A DNA stretch of 28,397 bases, from positions 1-28,397 of the forward strand of contig AUXH01000206.1 of the NCBI GenBank assembly GCA_000482145.1. The letters run 5' to 3'. The notes beneath the pieces are model-generated. The model made no database searches. It saw nothing but the letters and a program-made list of their open reading frames with translations, and was not told the DNA's origin. Shown in pieces: positions 1 through 8,823 of this stretch. The position numbers and the translations under genes were made by a program. The stretch is from Strigomonas culicis (Eukaryota > Euglenozoa > Kinetoplastea > Trypanosomatida > Trypanosomatidae). How positions within the stretch are numbered: the stretch's first letter is position 1; each line of letters starts with the position of its first letter.

Positions 1-3000
1 CTATCATACCCATATGACACATCAATCCGTGACAATGCATCGCGTAACGCATTTTGCGCCGCGGTCAGCTCCTCCAGCGTCGCGCAGTACACGGGCTCCG
101 CGGCCAGCGCCGCCGCGCTCAGCGACGCCGCGGACGCAGCGGCCGCGTCGGTGGGCAGCCCGCCGTGCTCCTCGCGCGCACGCAGCGCCGCGCTGCGCTT
201 CTCGCGGAAGGCGCACAGCTCCTCCGAGAGCTGCGCCATGTCAGCCTCGACACATGCAGACCTCCTGCGCGCCGCGTTCAGCTCCTCCAGCGTCGCGCAG
301 TACACGGGCTCCGCGGCCAGCGCCGCCGCGCTCAGCGACGCCGCGGACGCAGCGGCCGCGTCGGTGGGCAGCCCGCCGTGCTCCTCGCGCGCACGCAGCG
401 CCGCGCTGCGCTTCTCGCGGAAGGCGTACAGCTCCTCTGACATGTGTGCAAGCTGCAGATGGAGGTTGTCAGTTTCTTGCTGTAGTGTCTGTGTCTCTGC
501 AGAGAAATCGTCCATTTGTTCTTGTAGCTGTTTGGCGCACTGAGACGCGTTGTTTGTAGCTTCTGCTTTATACGCCTGTAGTGCGCTGGATATATGAGAG
601 TAGAGGGCATTTGCTCCATCTGAGTACCAAGCGGGCATAGCGGAAGTCTCGGAATCAAAAGAACCTGAAGCGGGGCCTATGGGGATAACACGTTGCGCTT
701 GTCGCATAGAGTGAAGGGCTGTGCGGCAGGCATCGCCTTCAGTACCACCGGCTTCGCCGTCAAGAGCGCACAAGTGGAGCATGCACGTATCGGCTCGTTG
801 GACTTCAATGCTATAAGCAGAGATAAGTAAGACAATGAGAGCTGTGAGGTCACGTGGAAGATGGGAGTGGAACGATCCGGCGAGGGCCTGCTTCACTCTA
901 TCGGCCAATGTTGTCACACTTTCCGTTCCAGCACAAGTCGTGAGCCGCGTTTCCCATCTCAAGGCGTCCCTCAGGATAGCCTCGTTATGTTCCTCGGTCT
1001 CCACCGTCACCAGGATGTGGTGTACGTCCGACTCTTCTAGAGGTTCCCGGCGCCAATGGTCTAAAAGGGTGGGAAGGGCGGACACATCCGCCTGTAAAAG
1101 TGCTGTCGTAGTTTCATCACCAGGAATAGGCTCATGCGTGCTTCCGAGAAGTCGATTCAGTAGGTTGGCATATGCAAAGAGAGAGGAGCTCGTGTGGGAT
1201 GTCATCACGTTGGCTCGCGACAGCCTGCTTTGGAGACCGAAAAGCCGTTCAAGGGATAGCACCTTCTGCGCTTCGTCTTGGCCCACCTCCATTGTCATCC
1301 GTTCCAGTTGCTCGGCGAGCTGCTCTATGTTGGGTGGAGGCATCGTATGCACGAGTCGCTCCAGCTCTACTGCATCGACAAAGGGACGTCGGTCCGTCAA
1401 AGCCACAAGCTTGGTTAAGTAAGCAATAAGCCAATACTTCTGATCCACTATTCTTAGGATGAACAGGACGAATTCGCGCACAGCATGCTCTACGGCATCG
1501 ATACATTCAGCTGCTGGCTCTGTGCTGGGCCGATCATGGGTTACCCAGTTTTCCACCGCGTACGCTTGAGCCTGTTTAAGTTCCTTGACGAGAGACGACG
1601 TGGGTGCAATGCTACACGTGGAAAGGCACTCGTGTAATGTGTCCATCAGTGTCAAAAGGAACGAGTATGCATCGGCTGTGTTGTCCTCGGGGCCGTGTGC
1701 CGTCACGCTGGCGAGACGCCGACTGTGCTCCTCGTCAAACGCCACCACGTGATGCGCGACGAGCTCCGGCGGCGTGCCGCTCGTCTGGATGACGCAGAGA
1801 AGATCTCGGATGAGGTCGCTGTCCGCGCGGAGGACGTCGCGTGTGCTGTCGCCCATCTGGTTTGGGGTGGGCCCATCCCCACTACTTGCCGTAGCCATCT
1901 GTGATGTCGCTTCCACTGTGCTCGTCTGGTATGCGTGCCACCGCGTTAACGCCTGTAGCGTCTTCTCCCACGCGTCACCCTCCCCTTCCTTGGCGCGCTT
2001 CAGCTCTGCACAGAGGCGCTCCACTTCGTCCTCCAGTTGGAGGAGGTACACTGATAGCTCCGGCGTCTGCTCGACCGGCGGCGTCAAACGGTCTGATTGC
2101 GATGCAGCGGCAGCGGCACTCGTCAAAAGCGGACGTCGTCGGATGGGCTGTGGGGGCAGGCTGGCCACAGCCGTACGGAGCGGAGCCTCCACCACTGCGT
2201 CGAGCGCGACTGTGGCGCTCAGCAAGCTCCACGCCGCACTTTCCACCAGCTCGATGTTCTGCCGGGTGACGATTTCGATCTGTATCAAATGGTCGAGCAA
2301 CGGCGAAACGACAGTGGGGGAGGGTGTGCGCAACGGCTGTTCATTTTCTGGGTCCTCGCGGCCCTCCCTGATGCCTGCCTGAAAGGAGCGGGTCACAGCG
2401 AACAGTGAGTCTGCGTCATCGTCCGAGGGATGGATGCTGCTCAGGTTCATATCGCTGCGCTTGAGATCCATGGGGAACTCGTAGTTGGGATCCCACGGTT
2501 CGGCCACTTCGCCGGCCTGTGGCGACACATTTAAACTGGTCCCGTGACTGCCCGTCAAGAGCGGCAGCTCTGCCCTTTCCGTCCAGAACGTAAGCCACAG
2601 CCTGTAGTCGGCCATCTGATCCGTGCAGAGCACCACCATCTGGCGCCGGTATCGGCCCGTCTGAGGGTCCTGTGTAATCCCCTCAATACCAAAGTAGTGA
2701 AAGCTGGGGAGCGTCTTTGTCTTGGACGGGTCACGCGGCTGAAACGGGTTCTTAGGGGCGGTGGTCCCTTTGGGCACCGTCATCCGGCGCGTGAGGGGGG
2801 CGCCGCGGGACGCGTCCGGCGTATGCACGTGCAGATGGGTGTAGTTGAAAACGACCCGCACACGATCAAACTGCATTTCGGCCACCAACGGACTCGCCGG
2901 GCTCCAGCTGGAATAGATGGAGAGTCGCCGGTCCTCGCACACCACCCAATGGGGCGAGCTGCAGCCCGGCTTCCCGGGCCCCGTCTTGGGCGTGATGTAC

Positions 3001-3494
3001 CACAGCTCGCCCTCGATGCGCTGAGCGTCCGCCACGCTGTGTAGCGGGTCACCCAGCGTCGGCTTCACGCCGTGCACGATGGACATGGACGGCGACCGAC
3101 GCGTGTCCGACGCTCCTCGTGAGAGCGCCGTCGCGAGGATCGACTCCGCGTGTGCGCTGGCGCCCCTCGGGGTGACGGACTGCTGCAGCGGGTCCGGCGC
3201 GTCCGCACGAGGGTCCGGGCTGTCGCAATCATAGTCCTCCGGCAGCGCCACGGGAAGCCGCAGCGACTGCAGCATGCTAGGGCGGTGCCCGCCCTTGGGC
3301 ACGATGACGGAAAGGCGGCTGCTGTCGCTCCGCTGAGGACTCGGGCTGGGCCGGGCGGAGAAGGTAGAATAGGCGCGTAGCCCGGACGTGTTAGCAGGCA
3401 CGGCATTCGAAGGGCGCGCGGTAGGCAGTCGACCAGGGTGAAATAGACCTCCGCCCGCCGATGGTGCGACGGACGCTTTTTTCTTTGGACCCAT
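1..3494 (-). CDS. Large coiled-coil protein with PH-like domain and 71-residue repeats (3' end outside window)
   Basis: Reading leftwards from the ATG at 3494-3492 there is no in-frame stop before base 1, so at least 1164 residues are present and the C-terminus is missing. The N-terminus is low-complexity and rich in Ser/Pro. Roughly residues 190-335 look like a PH-type fold: alternating beta strands beginning near IEGELWYITPK and a final helix with tryptophans (DYRLWLTFWTE). The rest is mostly helical and coiled-coil. Near the left edge two copies of a 71-residue, Ala/Glu-rich unit appear, almost identical at the DNA level. A pyrimidine tract and AG lie about 40 nt upstream of the ATG and support this start. 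I do not recognise the protein. The architecture suggests a cytoskeletal or membrane-adaptor role, which is inference. The reading frame is certain, the function is not. Confidence 0.85.
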   Translation of the reverse strand, partial: MGPKKKASVAPSAGGGLFHPGRLPTARPSNAVPANTSGLRAYSTFSARPSPSPQRSDSSRLSVIVPKGGHRPSMLQSLRLPVALPEDYDCDSPDPRADAPDPLQQSVTPRGASAHAESILATALSRGASDTRRSPSMSIVHGVKPTLGDPLHSVADAQRIEGELWYITPKTGPGKPGCSSPHWVVCEDRRLSIYSSWSPASPLVAEMQFDRVRVVFNYTHLHVHTPDASRGAPLTRRMTVPKGTTAPKNPFQPRDPSKTKTLPSFHYFGIEGITQDPQTGRYRRQMVVLCTDQMADYRLWLTFWTERAELPLLTGSHGTSLNVSPQAGEVAEPWDPNYEFPMDLKRSDMNLSSIHPSDDDADSLFAVTRSFQAGIREGREDPENEQPLRTPSPTVVSPLLDHLIQIEIVTRQNIELVESAAWSLLSATVALDAVVEAPLRTAVASLPPQPIRRRPLLTSAAAAASQSDRLTPPVEQTPELSVYLLQLEDEVERLCAELKRAKEGEGDAWEKTLQALTRWHAYQTSTVEATSQMATASSGDGPTPNQMGDSTRDVLRADSDLIRDLLCVIQTSGTPPELVAHHVVAFDEEHSRRLASVTAHGPEDNTADAYSFLLTLMDTLHECLSTCSIAPTSSLVKELKQAQAYAVENWVTHDRPSTEPAAECIDAVEHAVREFVLFILRIVDQKYWLIAYLTKLVALTDRRPFVDAVELERLVHTMPPPNIEQLAEQLERMTMEVGQDEAQKVLSLERLFGLQSRLSRANVMTSHTSSSLFAYANLLNRLLGSTHEPIPGDETTTALLQADVSALPTLLDHWRREPLEESDVHHILVTVETEEHNEAILRDALRWETRLTTCAGTESVTTLADRVKQALAGSFHSHLPRDLTALIVLLISAYSIEVQRADTCMLHLCALDGEAGGTEGDACRTALHSMRQAQRVIPIGPASGSFDSETSAMPAWYSDGANALYSHISSALQAYKAEATNNASQCAKQLQEQMDDFSAETQTLQQETDNLHLQLAHMSEELYAFREKRSAALRAREEHGGLPTDAAAASAASLSAAALAAEPVYCATLEELNAARRRSACVEADMAQLSEELCAFREKRSAALRAREEHGGLPTDAAAASAASLSAAALAAEPVYCATLEELTAAQNALRDALSRIDVSYGYD
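66..437 (-). repeat. Tandem 213-bp (71-codon) coding repeat, about 1.75 copies visible
   Basis: The block starting at 66 recurs at 279, an offset of exactly 213 bp, which keeps the reading frame. Bases 66-224 match 279-437 with only two differences that I can find: c/t at 211 versus 424 (Cys versus Tyr) and one near the end of the block. Each unit encodes an Ala-rich, charged helix containing EKRSAALRAREEHGG. The repeat is far richer in GC than the part of the same gene from about 440 to 1600. To the left of base 66 the protein diverges from the repeat, so these may be the last copies of the array. Confidence 0.9.
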
Positions 3495-4401
3495 TTAGAG
3501 CAGGAAAATCAGATAGGATATATGTACAGCTATTTCTGTGGAATGCGACAACAATTGTACAAAGAAAGAAAAACAAAAACACAACTACTGTCTCTGATGA
3601 GGTATGTGTTACGTATAGAGTTTATAAGGCACCCGTAACAAGAAAGAATGAATCCGCCAAAAGAGATAGAAGTCCCTCCTCAAAAAAAAAAAAGTAACTT
3701 TTCAGAGTGAATGATATTTAGTAGTACAGTAAAGCAAAGAAAAAGTGAAAACACAAGTGAGAGATTATCACCAATTTATAGCTGGAATCAATAAACGGGC
3801 TCTAGATGGATAACAGGCGAAAAAGGGCGAGAGTACAGTATTCACAATCCTACCGTTAGTGATAGTAGCAAATTTATTTTTGATTACTATTTGTGTGCGG
3901 AAAAAAGTAGTATAACAGCAACAATACTAACTGGGGTATAAACAGAAAAGAGAAAAGAAAAACTCGCACAGTGAAAAAAGAGAAAAAAGAAGTACTTATA
4001 ATGTAATCCTTTATCAGTTAGTGCTTCTAGAAGTAGTACATGCAACAACAATAATGATACGTCAAAAACTCTAAAACAGAATACAAGAGAAAAACCAATT
4101 GACTATAGGGGAAGAAGAAGGAGACAGTGGTAGAGCAGAAATGTCTGTTGGCATTCAGTCGAATAGCGCAAGCATAGGTATACTCTTTCAACATGAAGAA
4201 CACCACATAGCAGTGTACCGGGCTCAGAACACGTAACAAATGATCAGAAATGGAAAACAGGAAGGAAACAAAAAAGCACTCATAGCGTTACCGAGCTACA
4301 TGTATTCAATAGATAAATAAAAAAAAGAGGGTGGGGGAGAATCATGTTTTTACAAACAGAGAAGAGAAACAATAAAAAGCAAGAGAGCAAAATCAAACGC
4401 A
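3495..4401. other. Longest spacer, no supported gene
   Basis: This 907-bp AT-rich stretch lies between the 3' end of MsrA and the start of the left-edge gene. It should hold the MsrA 3' UTR and polyadenylation region plus the splice signal of the next gene. The plus strand has purine-rich runs, including an A11 run near 3682-3693. Short open frames here, such as a 70-codon hydrophobic one at 4027-4239, look like by-products of T-rich sequence. I see no RNA gene. Confidence 0.6.
3536..3584 (-). promoter_or_regulatory. Candidate SL trans-splice acceptor for the left-edge gene
   Basis: On the minus strand a T-rich pyrimidine tract (about 3584-3560) is followed by CACAG, with the AG at 3537-3536. 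The first ATG downstream is the start at 3494, giving a 5' UTR of about 40 nt. Assignment is by pattern only. Confidence 0.45.
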
Positions 4402-4932
4402 TCAGTAGTAGACGCGATGCGAGCAATACCCATCCGGCACCTTCTCGAGGTAGTTTTGATGAGCTTCGTGGGCAGGGAAGCAGGGGCCAGCGGGCTCCAG
4501 AATGGTAACGCATGGCTTACCGTCGAACGTCTTGACGTAGATCTCGTGCAGCTTCTGGTCGGCACCATTGATCTTGGCCAGATACTCCGTGGCAATCCTT
4601 TTCTGCTCTTCATTATGATAAAAAATGGAGCTCCGGTAGTTGGTGCCTGTGCTGCGGCCTTGCTGGTTCAGCGTCGTCGAATTGTGGATGCGGAAAAAAT
4701 ACTCCACCAACTCCTCGAAGGTTACCCTGCTGCTGTCATACGTGACGTGGAGCACCTCCGCATGATTGGTGGCGCCCGTCTTTACTTCCTCGTATGTGAT
4801 ACCAGGCTTGTCAATGCCTCCCATGAAACCAACCTCATGTGTGATGAGTGCATCCTTGAACTTGCGCACAAAGTGGTGCTCTGTGCCCCAGTAACACCCT
4901 GCTGCAAACGTAGCCTGCTCAGTAGGAGCCAT
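4402..4932 (-). CDS. msrA: Peptide methionine-(S)-sulfoxide reductase MsrA
   Basis: The predicted protein is 176 aa, normal for single-domain MsrA, which reduces methionine-S-sulfoxide in proteins and free amino acid with electrons from the thioredoxin/tryparedoxin system. The catalytic motif GCYWGTE holds Cys13 (GCFWG in most homologues). The other active-site residues correspond to E. coli Tyr82, Glu94 and Tyr134: Tyr47 in ITYEEV, Glu59 in NHAEV and Tyr99 in GTNYRS. Cys170 in DGYCSH is placed like the recycling cysteine of E. coli. The frame stays open upstream to 5163, but that part is translated polypyrimidine sequence. The ATG at 4932 sits just before the conserved fold and after a good splice-acceptor pattern. 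No obvious targeting peptide, so probably cytosolic. Confidence 0.95.
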   Translation of the reverse strand: MAPTEQATFAAGCYWGTEHHFVRKFKDALITHEVGFMGGIDKPGITYEEVKTGATNHAEVLHVTYDSSRVTFEELVEYFFRIHNSTTLNQQGRSTGTNYRSSIFYHNEEQKRIATEYLAKINGADQKLHEIYVKTFDGKPCVTILEPAGPCFPAHEAHQNYLEKVPDGYCSHRVYY

Positions 4933-5017
4933 AGTGATCACTGGTTGGAGAGGTGGGGGAGTGAGGTGGTGAGTTCCTTCGTGAATGTGGATGTTGAAAA
5001 CCAAACGAAAAAAAAAA

Positions 5018-5056
5018 CTGACAGAGACAAAAGGGAAAAGAGGGGGAGAAAAACGA
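5018..5056 (-). promoter_or_regulatory. Candidate SL trans-splice acceptor for msrA
   Basis: On the minus strand a long C/T tract (about 5053-5025) ends in CTGTCAG, with AG at 5019-5018. A second T-run follows. This would exclude the upstream in-frame extension and leave a leader of roughly 85 nt before the ATG at 4932. Confidence 0.45.
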
Positions 5057-5173
5057 ACCGATCGACACACTCGAACGTCGTGCGCAAGGAGATCAATGAG
5101 AAGGATACGAGGCACAACAAACAGAACGGAAAGGCAGCATGGAACTGTCACAATAGTTCGCATTAAGAGGTGT

Positions 5174-6895
5174 CTATGATGAACGACGTTGTTTTAACCA
5201 ACCAACCGCGGTTCGCGTCACGCCGTAGGCGAGAACCGTAATGATGGCCACAAAAGTGGCCCGTCGACACAGCCGGACCAGTGTCACGGGGCGATTACCA
5301 ACAGCCATGTCGGGGTCATTGGCCACGGTGTAAATGTACTCACTCAGCGCTGTCACCTCACTCTCCTCTGGCCGATACGCGCTGGTCAGCACGGGCGGCC
5401 AAAGCAATTGATGTGCGATACAGAACTTCTCTAAACGACTGCCGCTATCGGCATCCAACGGGTCATCCGACGTGACGGCATCCGCTTTGGTGAGGACCAC
5501 CACAAACGGCAGCCGCTCCGTTAACGCGCCTTCGCATCGCACCACCTCGCTGTACATATCCATCAAAAAGCGACTACTAGCCGTTATGTTGGTGGCATCA
5601 TAACACAGCAGCACCACATCTACGGTCTGGCTGGAGGCTGCGTCGGTGAGAATCAGCCGCGCCCGCTCCGGGCACACAGCGGTGTAGATGATCGTCTGTG
5701 GCTCCTCCGTTCCCTTCCCCACAAAAAAGGTAGTAGTGGACACAAAGTGGTCACACGCGTCGGGGAACAGCGCGGGCGCTGTGTCATCAGCGGACGTCAA
5801 CGAGACGATCAAGCTGCGCTTACCGCATTCCTGGGTCCCTACTAGAAGCACGTGGATGGTGTTGGGTAACGACTCACCGACTGCGCGGCACCGCCTGCAG
5901 GCCCGTCGCTGGAAGAGGTACATGGACTCTCCCTTATAGCCCCAGTAGCGTGCGTACATGATGACGCGCTCCCGGCACTCGAGTGCCAGGTACTTCCACT
6001 GCTCAATAAACGTGTCCAGCGTGATGTCCACCTTCGCAAATCCCGCGATTTCCTCCCACGCGCAGCCCGGGGTCACATCCCAGATGTCAGCGGTATTCGC
6101 AAAGTCCTTCAATTTGTAGATATTTTTGAAGAACTGAATCGCGTGCGCCGAGAGGTACGTGTTTTCGTCGCTAGAGAGGCGCAGCGAGTGCAGATCGTAC
6201 CACGTGTAAGGCAGGCCGTTGGGATACGTGCCCACCACATAGAGAGTCGCCCACGCATCCATAAACTGCCCGCTGCGCAGCCACTCGAGATGCAGTAGCG
6301 CAAACTCCTCCTGCGTGCACTCCCTGCTCCGCTGCACTTTTTCACTACCCCACAGCTCTAAAAACTCCTCCATGTCCTCGGGGCGAAAGGACGGGTCCAC
6401 AAGCTTCCGCCATGCGACCATCTCCTCGCTCTTGAGCCGCCCGTCGCAGTCCTTGTCGAAGAGCCAGAAGCTGCGACGCAAGGCGGCATCTCCTGCCACC
6501 GTCAAACAGTCCAACAAGGAGTCGTACAAAATGTGGGACGGGGCCACGCACAGGGAGGTGGCGCGGTCGCTCAGCTCCTGCAGGGAGACGGTGCCGTGAT
6601 AGAAATCTGCGTCAGCGATGGTGTCCACACCATTAACCGGAGCATCCTCTGTGGACAGCACCGGCTTGTTGTCAAAGGCATCCCTGTTGGCCGGCATGCG
6701 GCAGCCCTTGCAGATAATGATCAAGTTGGCAATGAGCAGCAGGCGCTTATCCACCTGATCAATGCACAGCGCAGAGGTGCAGGAAAAGTTATACTTTTTG
6801 TTCCAGGCGGTGTGTGTCACTTCTACTGCCTTCTGGAGAGCGGACTCGACACGGTGGGCGTCCGTGCCACACAAGATAACATGGAGTGTGTTCAT
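5174..6895 (-). CDS. Divergent Miro-like (mitochondrial Rho) GTPase, tail-anchored
   Basis: The protein is 573 aa from the ATG at 6895. Residues 1-130 lie where the first Miro GTPase domain should be, but no P-loop is visible (the strand LHVILCG is followed by TDAHRVES). Residues 147-158 form a good EF-hand loop (DKDCDGRLKSEE). The second EF-hand region (about 215-320) keeps the Miro-like helix pattern and ends in IMYARYWGY, but its calcium loop lacks the acidic residues. A second GTPase domain starts near 347. Its P-loop region reads GTQECGKRS, with Arg where Ser/Thr should follow the Lys, and the TKAD base-recognition motif is at 469-472. Residues 545-566 are a hydrophobic segment followed by KQRRSS, a typical tail anchor for the outer mitochondrial membrane. 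Miro proteins link mitochondria to transport and inheritance. The frame is open upstream to 7099, but that part is a pyrimidine tract. Confidence 0.85.
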   Translation of the reverse strand: MNTLHVILCGTDAHRVESALQKAVEVTHTAWNKKYNFSCTSALCIDQVDKRLLLIANLIIICKGCRMPANRDAFDNKPVLSTEDAPVNGVDTIADADFYHGTVSLQELSDRATSLCVAPSHILYDSLLDCLTVAGDAALRRSFWLFDKDCDGRLKSEEMVAWRKLVDPSFRPEDMEEFLELWGSEKVQRSRECTQEEFALLHLEWLRSGQFMDAWATLYVVGTYPNGLPYTWYDLHSLRLSSDENTYLSAHAIQFFKNIYKLKDFANTADIWDVTPGCAWEEIAGFAKVDITLDTFIEQWKYLALECRERVIMYARYWGYKGESMYLFQRRACRRCRAVGESLPNTIHVLLVGTQECGKRSLIVSLTSADDTAPALFPDACDHFVSTTTFFVGKGTEEPQTIIYTAVCPERARLILTDAASSQTVDVVLLCYDATNITASSRFLMDMYSEVVRCEGALTERLPFVVVLTKADAVTSDDPLDADSGSRLEKFCIAHQLLWPPVLTSAYRPEESEVTALSEYIYTVANDPDMAVGNRPVTLVRLCRRATFVAIITVLAYGVTRTAVGWLKQRRSS

Positions 6896-7363
6896 CACTT
6901 GAATCACAAACAAAACAGTAGGGAGAAAAAAGAAGAACTCACACGAGCTGGAGGATTGGTAGAATAGAGAAGGAAAAGGAGCGAGAGGAAAGGGATGAAG
7001 CAAGACAAAAAAAAAGGTACAAGGAAAAGAAAGAAAGACATGCGAAACAGTACTGACGCGCTTTTGGTGTTGACCTTTACTGGCAGACATAACGTACATC
7101 TTTTTTTTTTTTGCATCAACCTAGATATACGTATAGATATATGTATATCCCCGATGATGACATAATAACAACAACAAAAATGTGTAAATCTATCTGCAAA
7201 TGCGTAAATACATCCAATCTGGCAGTGTTACTGTCCACAGTCTTCTAGTACTAGTACTTACGCTCACACTGTTCTGTTATCTCTCTTTTCTTTTCTTTTC
7301 TCACAGACAAAAAAAGTCGTTTTATGATTATCCACAGAAATATAGACCTCTTCACACCTGTTA
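6896..7363. other. Spacer between RPN10 and the Miro-like gene
   Basis: No gene is seen in these 468 bp. On the minus strand, a long C/T-rich tract (about 7040-6958) followed by CAG at 6950-6948 is the likely trans-splice acceptor of the Miro-like gene. An alternating AT-rich stretch near 7122-7150 and short T runs are the only other structure. Confidence 0.55.
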
Positions 7364-8380
7364 CTATTTCTTGTCTTTATCATTCTTCTTCGTCATGGCG
7401 TCATTGAGTTCCTTCAAGAAGCTCTCATCCTCATTGCCGCCGGCACCGTTGGCGCCGGACGGTTGCGTACCGGTCTGGGCCGTTTGCTGTGCCTCTTCCA
7501 GAGAGAGCGCGAGCGCGCGGCGGAGCATTTCGTCCTCGTCCATGTCCTCCTCGTTCGAAAGGCCGGAGGCCATCGCCGGCGGCGCAGGGGCCACGACCGC
7601 CGAGGCCGCCTGTCCGCCCGGTGCGGCGACGGGAGGCGCCGCACCGGTCGCGGCGGCGGCGGCCGCCTGGCGCTGCATCTCATCCTCCATGGACATGCGC
7701 AGCGCCATCGCCAGCTCGGGGTCCATGTTCGGGTCCACGCCGAAGGCGTAGCCCATGTTGGGCGCCGCACCGCCGCCGCCGCCGCCGCTCTCCCCGCCCT
7801 GGAAGGCGTTCTCCCCAAGGAAGATCGCGTCGCTCATGAGGGCGCTGGTGAGGTTGTCCGTGTCGGACACACACAAGAAGCGGCTCGAATCGTTCTTGTT
7901 CACCTTCGCGACGAAGGTGCGGAGGAGGGGTATGTTGCTCTCGACCCCGAAGGCGACTACGTCAACCGCAACGTCCTCCTTTCGCAGGCGCTTGGCGAGC
8001 GTCTCCAGGTCCTTCTCCGTCTCCACGATGGGCGAGCCGATGAAGGCCACGATGCGCTTCTCCGAGCGGGGGTTCGTGCGGTGACTAAGGGCCAAGGAGG
8101 CAATCAACAGACCAGACGAAAAGTGGCACTTGTTCCCCGTGATGGGTATGTTGGAAAGGGACGCCATGACACGATCGACGTCAAACGTGAGGGTCTCGTA
8201 CACGGTGCAGGCCGTCCCGCCGAGCGTCAGAAACCCGACGCTGTTTTCAGCATTCATTTGGACTTTGGCATTGGCTAGCATGTTGGCCGCGTTCTGCTCC
8301 GCCATGAGGCGATTGGGAAACTGGTCACCATTGCGCATGAACTCGGTCGAGTCCAAACACAGGAAACAGGCTTCGGGCAT
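7364..8380 (-). CDS. RPN10: 26S proteasome non-ATPase subunit RPN10 (ubiquitin receptor)
   Basis: The 338-aa protein begins with a von Willebrand A domain (about 1-190) that has the RPN10 start signature: CLDSTEFMRNGD, then FPNRLMAEQNAAN. A Gly/Ala/Pro-rich linker follows, with two ubiquitin-interacting motifs: about 219-236 (ELAMALRMSMEDE) and about 280-298 (EMLRRALALSLEEA). Both have the acidic, Ala/Leu and Ser core of a UIM. RPN10 sits between the lid and base of the proteasome 19S regulator and binds polyubiquitinated substrates. Its length is typical, and two UIMs resemble the animal PSMD4 layout rather than the single UIM of yeast. The C-terminus ends in a lysine-rich tail. The start is the first ATG of the frame and begins directly with the conserved domain. 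Confidence 0.95.
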   Translation of the reverse strand: MPEACFLCLDSTEFMRNGDQFPNRLMAEQNAANMLANAKVQMNAENSVGFLTLGGTACTVYETLTFDVDRVMASLSNIPITGNKCHFSSGLLIASLALSHRTNPRSEKRIVAFIGSPIVETEKDLETLAKRLRKEDVAVDVVAFGVESNIPLLRTFVAKVNKNDSSRFLCVSDTDNLTSALMSDAIFLGENAFQGGESGGGGGGAAPNMGYAFGVDPNMDPELAMALRMSMEDEMQRQAAAAAATGAAPPVAAPGGQAASAVVAPAPPAMASGLSNEEDMDEDEMLRRALALSLEEAQQTAQTGTQPSGANGAGGNEDESFLKELNDAMTKKNDKDKK

Positions 8381-8823
8381 GATACTCTCCGCCGGATGGT
8401 TGGGATACTTACAGGGTTGATGCTACCGCCGGTACGTCTAGCTCAAGAAACTCGAAAGCTCACGAGCGGTTGTCAATAGTAAAGAGTGAAAAGTAAATAA
8501 ATGAATAATAACTTCAGCAAAGAACAAAAAAAAAACTGAGATAAATAGAACACCAAAACAGATCCAAAGGAAAAAAAAAAGATGTAGTGGGGAAAAGGAA
8601 AAGGGTAAAGAATAAGATTTAAGTTCGGAACAACAGTGTAACAGTTTGAAGAGAACAAAGAAAACCACGATTATATACAATATAGATGTATATCTGCGTC
8701 TGCTGAAATCTATTTTTTTTTCTTTTAAAGAAGAACAACAATACAAATGAAAATCACGGAATATTGCTTAGTGTTTAAATGTAACAAAAGAGGTGTAAAA
8801 GAGTAAATAGGCAAGATAGATCG
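8381..8823. other. Spacer upstream of RPN10
   Basis: This 443-bp AT-rich stretch has poly-A runs on the plus strand (near 8527-8537 and 8571-8580), which read as U tracts on the mRNA strand. An apparent 102-codon minus frame at 8438-8746 is almost entirely Phe/Leu/Ser from T-rich sequence and is not credible. No gene or RNA is recognised. Confidence 0.55.

Noticed and set aside
54..543. Long plus-strand open frames at the left edge (for example 14-559 and 151-543)
   Set aside because: They are the antisense of the GC-rich repeats of the minus-strand gene, which is continuously open for 3.5 kb and has sensible composition.
4027..4239. 70-codon hydrophobic minus-strand frame in the 907-bp spacer
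   Set aside because: Base composition matches the spacer rather than coding regions, and the translation shows no recognisable pattern.
7122..7150. TATA-like sequences in several spacers as possible promoters
   Set aside because: Protein-coding genes of trypanosomatids are transcribed polycistronically without such per-gene promoters; these are simple AT repeats.
8401..8415. GTAAGT on the minus strand upstream of RPN10, resembling a 5' splice site
   Set aside because: Cis introns are almost absent in kinetoplastids and no matching 3' exon arrangement is visible; the RPN10 frame is complete without it.
8438..8746. 102-codon minus-strand frame with apparent membrane segments
   Set aside because: Its Phe/Leu/Ser content comes from T-rich non-coding sequence; no conserved features and no GC-rich third positions like the real genes.
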